From positions 1 to 57,402 of IMG/VR virus record IMGVR_UViG_3300030061_000751: a stretch of 57,402 bases of DNA; one strand, given 5' to 3'. The notes below the pieces were generated by a model. The model searched no databases, had not been told where the DNA came from, and saw only the letters and a list, made by a program, of their open reading frames with translations. Position 1 is the stretch's first letter, and every line of letters starts with the position of its first letter. The position numbers were made by a program, and so were the translations under genes. Below are positions 8,014-17,400 of this stretch, in pieces. The DNA is from a virus.

Positions 8014-10214
8014 TGAATAGATACCCAGCAAAACCAATGATGGACGAGATGGCGAAGTATGGTCGCTATGGCGACACGATGCTTGTCCACATGAACCCCG
8101 TTGAAGTGGCAGGGATAGCCTCTCTGGTTCCCGGCGGCAGACTCACCACAAACCCCGTGACAGGCCAGCCAGAGGCGTTCCTGCCTCTCCTTGCTGGCTT
8201 TGTGGCAAAGGGTCTTGGCCTGAAGGCGCTGGGAACTGGCGTTCTTGTGGGGGCGACCTCTGCGGCTGTAACAGGTGACCTCAAACGCGGCATTCTTTCT
8301 GGCCTGACAGCAGGCTTTGGTGCCGGTATTGGAGATGCGGTTGGCCTTGGAGATGCAATTCCAAGCGAGCTTGATGTGGGTATTTCAGAAATTGTAGAGG
8401 GCGCTGGAAATGTTCCTGCGGGAGAAGCCTTGGCGGCGGCGTCTGAGGCGGGACAGCTTGCTGATATGTCTAGAACTGCTGGCTCCTCTCTCGGCGGTCT
8501 TGGCGAGGGGATAGAACAAGCTAGAGCGGCAGTGCCAGACATCCTAAAGAAACAGCCAGAGTTCCTAGACACTGCTGTAGATAAGCTCGGCTTCACAGGA
8601 AACCTAGCTGGTGCTGGCATTACGTCAGGCATCATGGAGCAGGACAGGCTCCAAGAGCAGTTTGCTAGACAGGAAATGGCGCGCTTAGGAGAGGCAGAGG
8701 CAGATCGAAGAGAGGGATTTGAGAACCTGCAAGCAGGCTACATAGCTTCAGGTGTGCCTACGGGTCTTTCTTCTGCACGATCTGAAATGAGTCGCTACCA
8801 ACAACCGCCCATGTATGCGGCTGGTGGCGGTCAGGTTCGCGCTATGGCAGATGGTGGCACAACAAAAGAAAATGAAAACCCCTACGCAAGGCAGTATGCG
8901 GGTCTTGGCGCGGCTAGGGACATTGCTCGCTTTATGGGTGGCCCTAGAGGGTATATGGGCGTTGATCCTGTCAGCGTACAGCAAAGACTGCGCGGTCAGG
9001 ACGTTGTAGCCCCACCACGCGACTATATGCCCGGTTTTGAGCCAGAGGTTCAGTATTTCCAAAATCTAGCCCGTGACCCAGATGGCAACATAGTTGGCAC
9101 CCCTGACGTTCCTGACAGAAGCTACAGGCCGATGAGACAGGGCGTCATATCTCGTAGTCAGTACTTTGACCCAGTGCTACAAGCACCACAGTCAGGCGCT
9201 CAAATGAATGAGTATCGTCGAACGCTGGAAAAGCTCGACCCCGGCCCTCTTGACGAGGCGTCAGTCATGGGGCTGGCTTCTGAGGGGTCAGTGCTGTCTC
9301 CAATGCAACAGAATATGTTTCAGCAATATGCTCCATTAGCTCCGTTTAACCCCGCCCAACGAAATCGAATATCGGAATTGATGGGTCGCGGGAAGACTAT
9401 GCAGGAGGCAATAAACCAGCAAGAATTGTCAAGATCAAAAGGTTACGACTTGGATGGTGACGGAGTTGTAACAGACGCGGAATTTACTCAGGCCACAGCA
9501 GAGCCAGAAAAGCCAGATGTTCCAGACTACGCGAAAGGTATGTCTCCAGAGCAACAGGCTATTGTTGCAGATTATATGGAACAATACGGTGCAGACACCG
9601 GCAGGTTTTTGTCGAGCTTGATGACGGGTGGCCTTGGTAGTATCGGTAGTTTTATGGCTGAAGGGGGAGAGGCGAAGAAGATGCCAGAGGTTGGCCCTGC
9701 ACCCACAGGCGGCGACATACCTATCCGTACCTCCATGATGGAGGGGACCGTCCCTGACGGCGGTATAGCCCGTGTTCCCACTGAGTTTACCCAGCATGCG
9801 ATGCCTAGCGAGCAAGAGATGTCAATGTTGGCTATGGCTGTTCTAGGCCAGACAGAAAACCCCGACCCGATTATAAGTATGTTTGTCGATAAGTATGGCC
9901 CTGATGTGTATCGTCAGGCTAGACAGATGATTCTTGAGTCTGTCGTGCCAAATGCTCAGACAGAGGGCATGGTTCGTGGTAATGGCAGTGGGATGGATGA
10001 CAAGGTGCAGGGTATGATAGGCAGAGATCAGCCTGTTGCCGTGTCTCCCGGCGAATATATTGTTGCCGCCGATGTGGTGTCCGGTCTAGGCGAAGGCAGT
10101 TCTGATGCTGGAGCTAGGGAGCTGGACAGGATGATGGATAAGGTTCGCATGGAGCGCAACGGCACAACGCAACAGGCTCCCAGAATTGATGAAAGGAAAG
10201 TGATGCCTGCATGA
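8013..10214 (+). CDS. Internal/ejected virion protein with EF-hand-like loop
   Basis: 733 residues. ATG overlaps the upstream TGA. Residues 30-130 are Gly/Ala-rich and hydrophobic (LLAGFVAKGLGLKALGTGVL), suited to membrane insertion. One calcium-binding EF-hand-type loop is seen at D479-L-D-G-D-G-V-V-T-D-A-E490. Near the C-terminus is SPGEYIVAADVVSGLGEG followed by a short helix, a motif shared with other marine phage tail/internal proteins (from memory). With the following four genes it forms the block usually occupied by internal core or ejection proteins. Confidence 0.75.
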   Translation: MNRYPAKPMMDEMAKYGRYGDTMLVHMNPVEVAGIASLVPGGRLTTNPVTGQPEAFLPLLAGFVAKGLGLKALGTGVLVGATSAAVTGDLKRGILSGLTAGFGAGIGDAVGLGDAIPSELDVGISEIVEGAGNVPAGEALAAASEAGQLADMSRTAGSSLGGLGEGIEQARAAVPDILKKQPEFLDTAVDKLGFTGNLAGAGITSGIMEQDRLQEQFARQEMARLGEAEADRREGFENLQAGYIASGVPTGLSSARSEMSRYQQPPMYAAGGGQVRAMADGGTTKENENPYARQYAGLGAARDIARFMGGPRGYMGVDPVSVQQRLRGQDVVAPPRDYMPGFEPEVQYFQNLARDPDGNIVGTPDVPDRSYRPMRQGVISRSQYFDPVLQAPQSGAQMNEYRRTLEKLDPGPLDEASVMGLASEGSVLSPMQQNMFQQYAPLAPFNPAQRNRISELMGRGKTMQEAINQQELSRSKGYDLDGDGVVTDAEFTQATAEPEKPDVPDYAKGMSPEQQAIVADYMEQYGADTGRFLSSLMTGGLGSIGSFMAEGGEAKKMPEVGPAPTGGDIPIRTSMMEGTVPDGGIARVPTEFTQHAMPSEQEMSMLAMAVLGQTENPDPIISMFVDKYGPDVYRQARQMILESVVPNAQTEGMVRGNGSGMDDKVQGMIGRDQPVAVSPGEYIVAADVVSGLGEGSSDAGARELDRMMDKVRMERNGTTQQAPRIDERKVMPA

Positions 10215-10633
10215 ACATTAGTCTAGTTCCGTTGGAACACGCCCACACGGCTTGGAATGATGTACGTCATTATCTTGAACCTGCCGTCGAGAGGTGCAAC
10301 GGGCGCTGGACGATGGAGCATTTGTGTGCCGCAGTGGTCATGGGTAGCACACAGCTTTGGATAGCCTTTGATGATGATCAAAAGGTTTGGGGTTGTCTCA
10401 CCACAGAGATAACGCAATATCCTGCCAAGCGGGTGTTATCCATGCACTTTCTTGGCGGCGAAGACTTTGATTCTTGGTACAACCTACTGCTTGAGCAAAT
10501 CACCCGATACGGACTAGATATGGGCTGTGACGGGATTGAGGGCGTGGCAAGGTTTGGTTTCTGGAAATATCTACAGGCTGACGGTTTTGAAAAGTCGGCG
10601 GCATTCTATGAGAAGGGCATGAAAAATGGGTAA
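10211..10633 (+). CDS. GNAT-fold protein, T7 gp13-like internal virion protein A
   Basis: 140 residues, overlapping the previous gene by 4 bases. LWIAFDDDQKVWGCLTTEI at about 48-66 and the last third (IEGVARFGFWKYLQADGFEK) follow the pattern of small acetyltransferase-like phage proteins, including T7 gene 13 (internal virion protein A, needed for internal-core assembly). The acetyl-CoA loop is degenerate, so catalysis is unlikely. It sits directly ahead of the internal protein genes, as in T7. Confidence 0.65.
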   Translation: MNISLVPLEHAHTAWNDVRHYLEPAVERCNGRWTMEHLCAAVVMGSTQLWIAFDDDQKVWGCLTTEITQYPAKRVLSMHFLGGEDFDSWYNLLLEQITRYGLDMGCDGIEGVARFGFWKYLQADGFEKSAAFYEKGMKNG

Positions 10634-11624
10634 AGGCGGCGGAAGCTCTGGGCCTACTGAGTCCAAGGTAGTACAGTCAAATCTACCGGAATACGCAGAA
10701 CCATATTACAAAGACCTGTTGGCCCGTGTTGGCTATGAGTCTGCTGAACCATACACCCCGTACCCTGCGGCGCGTATGGCGTACTTCACTCCTGCCGAAC
10801 AGGAGGCCATGTCGCGGTTTACGGAGATGGGCGTGTCTGGTACGCCCCCAGAGCTTGATGTGGCTGGCAATATCGCTGGCACTGTTGGCATGGGTAGTCC
10901 TTATGCCGGAACCATGCTGGAGGTGACTCGTCGAGCGCAGGAAATGCCGTCTATGGCTGACCCCTATGCGATGGCGTCCTACATGAACCCTTATCAGCAG
11001 ATCGTTCTGGATAATCAGATGCGAGAGGCTCGCCGTCAGTCTGACATCATGGGTCGTGACTTTGGCTTGCAGGCGGCTGGTCAGGGCAGTCTGGGTGGAT
11101 ACCGCGAAGGAATTATGCAGGCAGAGCGTCAGCGCAACTTGGAGCGCCAGCTTGGTGATCTGTATGGCGCGGGTATGCAACAAGCGTTTGGTCAGGCACA
11201 GCAGGCTCTTGGTCAGGACAGGGCATACGCACAGCAGGCCGCTCAGTTAGGTCAGGCGGCATACGGTAGCTTGCTATCTGGTGATGCACAGCGTCTGCAG
11301 GCGGCTGGAATGCTGGGTGACTATGCTGATCAGCGTCAGAGAATGGAAATCGAAAGACTCCGTAATATGCAGGCGGCAGGAGAAGCAGAACGCAGGCTCC
11401 GTCAGGCAGGCATGGATATTGGCTATCAGGACTTCCTGAGGCAAAGAGCCTTCCCGCAGGAGCAACTCGGTTTCTACAGCCAGATGTTGCAGGGAACGCC
11501 GATCTCGCCCGGACAGACGCAGACATCATTTGGTATGCAACCGTCCACCATGCAACAGTTGCTGGGAACGGGGATTGCGGCGGCTGGTTTGTACAACGCA
11601 TTTAGAGGGACGCCGGGGCCATGA
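10626..11624 (+). CDS. Internal virion protein, Gln/Ala-rich helical
   Basis: 332 residues, overlapping the previous gene by 8 bases. Starts GKGGGSSGPTESKVVQSNLP, a motif seen in short-tailed marine phages (from memory), and becomes a long Gln/Ala/Arg helix at about 140-300 (QAFGQAQQALGQDRAYAQQA). Ends near GIAAAGLYNAFRG. It probably belongs to the ejectosome with its neighbours. No enzymatic motif seen. Confidence 0.75.
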   Translation: MGKGGGSSGPTESKVVQSNLPEYAEPYYKDLLARVGYESAEPYTPYPAARMAYFTPAEQEAMSRFTEMGVSGTPPELDVAGNIAGTVGMGSPYAGTMLEVTRRAQEMPSMADPYAMASYMNPYQQIVLDNQMREARRQSDIMGRDFGLQAAGQGSLGGYREGIMQAERQRNLERQLGDLYGAGMQQAFGQAQQALGQDRAYAQQAAQLGQAAYGSLLSGDAQRLQAAGMLGDYADQRQRMEIERLRNMQAAGEAERRLRQAGMDIGYQDFLRQRAFPQEQLGFYSQMLQGTPISPGQTQTSFGMQPSTMQQLLGTGIAAAGLYNAFRGTPGP

Positions 11625-14494
11625 ACATTCTTGAGCAAGAAGACATTATTAAGGGGCTACCCGATCAGGCGTTGATGCAGGAAGCGCAGATGCCTAGCGG
11701 TCAGGTGCCGCAGTATTTGGTTGTGTCTGAGATACAGCGCAGATCAGATATGCGTAAGCGGTATAAGGCGGAGCAGGAACAGATGCCGCAGGCTACCGTC
11801 AAGGAGCAAGTCATGCAGGAAGGCATTATGGGTGCTATGCCCCAAATGCCGCCACAAATGGCTATGGCTCCACAGATGCCGCAACGTATGCCTCAGATGC
11901 CTCCACAGGGCATACAGCAGGCCATGCCTCCTCAGATGATGTCCGGTGGTGGTGTGATAAGGATGGACGAAGGTCGTCAAGCACAAGGCGGCTTAAATCT
12001 TGACCCACTGAGAGAAAGATTGGGTGCGCTTGGGGACACGATAAAGAGTATAGAGTCTAGCAATCGCCAAGCAGACAGCTCAGGCAATGTCTTGAGGTCA
12101 GTAAAGGGCGCTGTTGGCCTAATGCAGGTGATGCCTGCGACAGCCGCACAACCGGGATATGGCGTTCCAAGCATATTTGATTTGGCAAGAAACGCGGGAA
12201 TTGAGGTAAACGAAGATCAGGTCACGTTCGATAGAGAGGTGCTAGAGGACGGGAAGATTAAAATAACTCCAACGGCAGAGGCTATTGCTGAAGCAGACAG
12301 GTTGCTAGAAAACCCAAGGCTTAACGAGGCGATTGGGCTTCGATACCTTGAGGCGATGGTGGATGAGTTTGATGGCGACCTAGATCGCATAGGTATTGCT
12401 TATAACGCAGGGCCGAAAGTTGCAGAGAGATGGGACGGTGACCCAGAATCTCTCATAAAGGAAACCAGAGACTACATAGCTAAAATAAAAGACAGTGAGG
12501 ATGTCGTCAACGCCAGAGACAGTCTTGTGGGCCTTGAACAGCAGGACACTCCAGCGGAGGGTAGCCCAGAAGCCCAAGCCAGAGTTGTAGAGGCCATCCA
12601 GAGAAACAGGGCCGAACGTCCCCCGCGAAGTGCTGAAGAGCAGTTATTGGATATGGCAGGGGGACGCCCGATGCCAGTGGTAGGGCAAGATGCGCCGCGT
12701 GAAAGCGTTTCTGTGATGCCGTTGCCACGGCCTCCCGCCGTCAGTCTCGACAACACCTTTGACCCGACAATGGCGGCTCCGAACATTTCTATGCCAAATC
12801 TTCCCGCACCGTTGCCATCTGAGCAGGATGTTGCTGGCGCAAGAGCGGCATACATGGGTGTAACGCCGCCCTCACAGCCCAGACTAGACTTTGTGACTCC
12901 ACAGGAAGGCCCAAGAGAAAGGCGCGAGTCTGCTCAAAGGGGCATGGATATGATGCTTGACCAGCTTGACCAGAATGACAGGCAAAGACGCTTTGAAGCA
13001 GTGCCAGAGTTGAGCAAGCTGTATCAGGATATGGGGATGGACTCAACCCAAGCCAGTAATCTGGCATTAGGCATTGGGCCAAGAGGCCCAGCAAGTCCGT
13101 TTGGCGCACCCCCTGCTGACAGGTCTGGTGTTAGCGCATTGCCCGTCGATCTAGGAATCGGCCCAGACGGCCCTGTCAGGTATCCCTTTGGCGCACCTGC
13201 TCCTGACGAGTCTGGGGTTACCGCATTGCCTGTTGATTTGGGCATCGGCCCAGACGGCCCTGTTAGGTATCCGTTTGGACGACCAACAGAGTCTGGTGTT
13301 GCCACACTGCCAACTGACCCAGCCATTGCCGATGCGAGAGCGGCGTATATGGGGAGGACAGTTATGCCTCCGGCTGGCGATTCTCGTATGCAGGCCAAAG
13401 ACAGTGCAGAAGTTCAGGCGGGTCCGGCGAGTCCTCTATCTGGTTCAACCCTAGAAGAGATTGCAGAGTCTTTGTATGACTATCGACCGCCCGTTGACAC
13501 AAGGGGCAGAGTTAAAGAGGGATTCCTCTCTAGGGAAGAGATGATTTATGACGTTCTTGGGTCTGATACTGCAGAGTCTATATTTGATTATCGACCGCCT
13601 ACTGATCAAAGAGGCAGACGCCCTGAAGGCACGTTATCGACAAGGGATTACTTCATACAACAGGCGGTAGAAACAAGCTCTGAGGCTCTTGGGCAATACT
13701 TGCCGAATGCCAATCGTGACGGATTGACCCAACCCGCTGATGCCAATGGCATAGCTCCAGAGGCTCCAATCATAGATGCTCTTGTCAATACGCCAAGCGG
13801 AGATCGAAGCAATCCCGAATACAGCCTTGACCAGTTAAGAAAGCCCACTGACGAGATGCTGGCACGTTTGAGTGCCCCAACCCTAAGCCCAGTGGAGTTT
13901 GATCAGAATCTTGGCCTAGAGCCTGAGAAGACTACATCCGTAACGCCGCCAGAGTTTAACATCACAGATATTCTGGATGAGTCACGGCGCATGAATAAGG
14001 CAAACATACTCATGCAACTAGGCGCGGGTATCGCCGCTGGGGATGTCTCTAAGGGACTGTCTGCCGCAGGTGCCGCCGCCGCTAGTGGGGCAAAGGAAAT
14101 CAGAGACTTGGATATGAGGTCGCGCCTCGCCAAGTACCAAGCTGGCAGAGAGGATCAGAAGCGAGAAACTGCGGCAAGTCAGTTCGACAGGCAAATGACG
14201 TTGCTTGAGGAGAAGGTTAAGAATGCCGCCGAATATGGCGGTGCGGCTAGAGATGCGGCGCTCATCAGGGTGCTTGGTGATGAAGCGGAAGTTTTGAGGC
14301 AGAATCTGAGGTACATAGATCAAGAAAAAGAAGGTGGGCCAGAAAGTTATCGACGCGCAGTAGATAGGCTTGAACGTCTGCAAGAGACACTATATTCGCT
14401 TGGCGGCATTAAGATGCCTACTGGAGACGTTGGAGGCGCTGGGATAGTGGACTTTCGGAACATAACTGGTAGCCAAGCAATAGTGGGAGGCTAA
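11621..14494 (+). CDS. Ejected internal protein with lytic transglycosylase (SLT) domain
   Basis: 957 residues, overlapping the previous gene by 4 bases. N-terminus (QEDIIKGLPDQALMQEAQ) then a Met/Gln/Pro-rich linker at about 55-105. A soluble lytic transglycosylase domain at about 130-290 shows IES with the likely catalytic E145, GLMQVMPATA at 166-175 and AYNAGP at 260-265. It would cut the glycan strands of the wall during DNA entry. The middle has two sets of tandem repeats: a ~28-residue unit with GIGPDGPVRYPFG (DNA 13062-13310) and a ~38-residue unit with (S/F)DYRPPxDxRGR (DNA 13450-13640). The C-terminal third is a helical Ala/Gly-rich segment. Confidence 0.9.
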   Translation: MNILEQEDIIKGLPDQALMQEAQMPSGQVPQYLVVSEIQRRSDMRKRYKAEQEQMPQATVKEQVMQEGIMGAMPQMPPQMAMAPQMPQRMPQMPPQGIQQAMPPQMMSGGGVIRMDEGRQAQGGLNLDPLRERLGALGDTIKSIESSNRQADSSGNVLRSVKGAVGLMQVMPATAAQPGYGVPSIFDLARNAGIEVNEDQVTFDREVLEDGKIKITPTAEAIAEADRLLENPRLNEAIGLRYLEAMVDEFDGDLDRIGIAYNAGPKVAERWDGDPESLIKETRDYIAKIKDSEDVVNARDSLVGLEQQDTPAEGSPEAQARVVEAIQRNRAERPPRSAEEQLLDMAGGRPMPVVGQDAPRESVSVMPLPRPPAVSLDNTFDPTMAAPNISMPNLPAPLPSEQDVAGARAAYMGVTPPSQPRLDFVTPQEGPRERRESAQRGMDMMLDQLDQNDRQRRFEAVPELSKLYQDMGMDSTQASNLALGIGPRGPASPFGAPPADRSGVSALPVDLGIGPDGPVRYPFGAPAPDESGVTALPVDLGIGPDGPVRYPFGRPTESGVATLPTDPAIADARAAYMGRTVMPPAGDSRMQAKDSAEVQAGPASPLSGSTLEEIAESLYDYRPPVDTRGRVKEGFLSREEMIYDVLGSDTAESIFDYRPPTDQRGRRPEGTLSTRDYFIQQAVETSSEALGQYLPNANRDGLTQPADANGIAPEAPIIDALVNTPSGDRSNPEYSLDQLRKPTDEMLARLSAPTLSPVEFDQNLGLEPEKTTSVTPPEFNITDILDESRRMNKANILMQLGAGIAAGDVSKGLSAAGAAAASGAKEIRDLDMRSRLAKYQAGREDQKRETAASQFDRQMTLLEEKVKNAAEYGGAARDAALIRVLGDEAEVLRQNLRYIDQEKEGGPESYRRAVDRLERLQETLYSLGGIKMPTGDVGGAGIVDFRNITGSQAIVGG

Positions 14495-14497
14495 CTT

Positions 14498-17400
14498 GTG
14501 GATGTACGCCTGCCAAATGGTCAAATTATCACTAATGTTCCAGATAGCATCACTCAACAGCAACTGGCTCAAATTGCTATAGCGAACAATCTCGCTAGAG
14601 AAGAAGACTTTGCTGGGATTTTTGATGCCCCACAGGCGGCTGAAGAGGACGACACAACCCTTCTCGGCGCAACTGGTGAGTTTTTCAAGGGCATCCCCCG
14701 TGGCGTAGCAAATAGCCTTATATCGACAGGAGAGGGTCTGTTTCAGCTTGCTGACGCCGGTCTAAACCTCGTCGGGCTTGAAGACGCGATAGATCAGGAA
14801 GACGAAGATGTCATCCTTGGTCTAGCCAAACAGGGCAGAGATGCTGTCAACGAGAGCTTTCTGGGTGCAGATGAGGCATATAGAGACTCTTTTGGCGCCA
14901 AGTTTGGCGAAGGTCTTGGCTCATTCCTGACATTCCTCGGCCCCGGCTTCTTGGGCAAAGCGGCTGGTCTTACCGGCAAGGGAATGGCGGCGGCAAGATA
15001 CGGTGGTGCAGGAACGCTCGCTGTGGGTGCCGGTGCAGGAGATCAGTCGCAAAGAATACAGTTTGCCAGAGAGCAAGGCATTGATGTCAGCGGAGATCAA
15101 GAGGACTTGGCGATTGGCCTTGGTGGTGCGATTGGCCTGACAGAGCTTGCGCCTGTTGAAAAGCTGTTGAAGGGTTTGCCAAGGGAACTGCCTGACGGGT
15201 TCAAGGACAAGTCTATCGCTATGCTCAAGAAGGCGCTTGGCACGGGCAGTGTCGAGGCTGTACAAGAGGGCGTGGCAGGAGTCTTACAAGATGCCGTGGC
15301 TCTCGGGGTATACGATCCCAATCAGAAGGTAGGAGAGTCTCTTTGGGATGACCTGACTGTTGGCGGTGCTGTCGGTACAACGGCAGACCTTATCGTCACC
15401 TACGCGGCTGGACGGCGCAAAAGGTCTATTGACCAAAGTCTTCTCGACACAGAAAAAGAGATAAGAGAGCGGCTTGAGGCTGAAGAGCAGAAAAGAAGAG
15501 AGCAGTCCTCTCAGAGAAAGCTAGACCCGCAAGAAGAAGCTGTCACCGCCCCAGTGGATGAAGAGCCGGATGTTATCAACGTCCAGCCAGTTACCGTCCC
15601 ATTTACAACCCCCTCCCAAGCTGGAGAAAGATTCCCCGATAGAAAAAGAGTGCCTGTGGGCACACCCACCCTTGTCGAAGGCGAGAAGTTTGCTGGAGGC
15701 AATCCCTATGCCGCAACTGCAATAGAAATATCCCGCAGGCTTGGCGACTCATTCCCACTAAACGAAACCTTTACTGTCGCGGCAACTGCCACAGGTGCAG
15801 AAGGCCCAGTAAGACAGCGCACCGCTGTGTTTGACAGTCAGGGAAAGCAGTATGGGCCTGAGTATGCAGACCCCAGAGAGGCGATACAGTTAGCTGGCGC
15901 TTTAAACGGGCAGGTTCTTGAGCAAACTCTAGAGCAAAACAATGCCTTGGTGATTGACGAAGCTGGACTTGATCTTGATGAAGATCAGAGACAGACCATG
16001 CTCACTCTGGGCCGCAGGGTGCTTGGAACAGATACAAACAGCTATCACAAGTCAGCCATTGATTATGCCGCAGGAACCACTGCTGAAAACGGCTATGCAG
16101 ACGATCTGACGGCACAGCAGGCCATAGACGAAGGTATTAGGCCCAAGGACATGACCGCATCCCAGCGGATTAATGCCGCTAGGTTGAAAAAGGGTTTGCC
16201 GGAAACAAACAACTTCTCTCTCTCGGAGGCCCGTAAGGCGCTTGGCGACAATGTTGGCAGGCTTGCAGAGTTTGAGTCGGGCGCTTCAGAGGTCGATACG
16301 CTTAGAGCGTTTTCTCAGGATGGCGTACCAGCCGTAAGCGTAGACAGAGATGGCGTTTCTACGGGCGTCATAAAGACTAGACCTACAACAGCCGCAGAGA
16401 AAGAGGCGGCTAGGAGCCAAGGTAAGAGAGCGCCGGGGCGGGTCAAGTTTACGAGCATGAGGGACGCTCAGGAGTATGCTGGTTTTATCAATCAGCGTAA
16501 GGGCGGTGCGTTCGTTAGTAGCGCAGAAATGTTTGGCGAGATGGAGCTTAGTCAGGAGAAGTTCGCTGAACTGCTTGCCGCCAAAAACATTGACATGGAC
16601 TACAACTCGCCAGAGATGCGTAAGCTCGCGCAGATACTGACTGGCAGAAAGCTCAGGCGCGATCAGTCCATCAATGACCTGAAAAACGAAGAGCTACAGT
16701 TTCTCTATCACAAAATGCGAGCTTTTCCTCGCTTCAATAAACCCACCAAACTACCTGTCTTTGAGCTAAAGCCATACTCTCCAGCAGAGCTACAGCTTGC
16801 AGTAGACCATCTCCGCCGACAAGGCACAGATATATCCAGAGCCGCCCTTGAGTATCAGGGCAAGACCATGAAGGCGAGAGCCTACGATCAGGTCATCAAA
16901 AAGGCTAGAGAGGTTGTGAGCCGTGATCAGGCGGCAGTCGAAGAGGCTTCTCAGCCAGAGCAAACCTCTCAGATACTTGCACTGCCGTCACCAGACCAAA
17001 GACGAACAGCAATGTCTGAGGCTATTGCGGCAAGAGTTAAAAAGCTCGGCCTGTCTGATGACTTCATTACTAGGCTGGTGGACAGGGTTAGAACGCCCAA
17101 CAGAGATGCACAGGGCAACATAGATTTTGTTGAGTCAGCCGATCCTCGTCAGGCGGCGGCTCGCGGAGCATTTGATCCGCTACAGAGAGTCCTCCAAGTT
17201 AGCTTTGACAACATACTTGCAGAAGCTGGCCCCAACGCCACAGATGCGGAGCTGTTGGTCAGAATACTAGGGACTTTAAATCACGAAGTCTTACACGCTC
17301 TAAGAGTTCTCGACTTAATTACTGAGCAGGAGATGGCGACCCTTGAAAAAGCGGCTCGCGCCTACGCGCCAGATGGCGCACAGGGATATGAAGCTGGAGA

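Noticed and set aside
8066-8635. Leftward 189-codon ORF opposite the internal protein gene
   Set aside because: Pro/Ala/Ser-rich antisense shadow of a Gly/Ala-rich gene, no ribosome-binding site.
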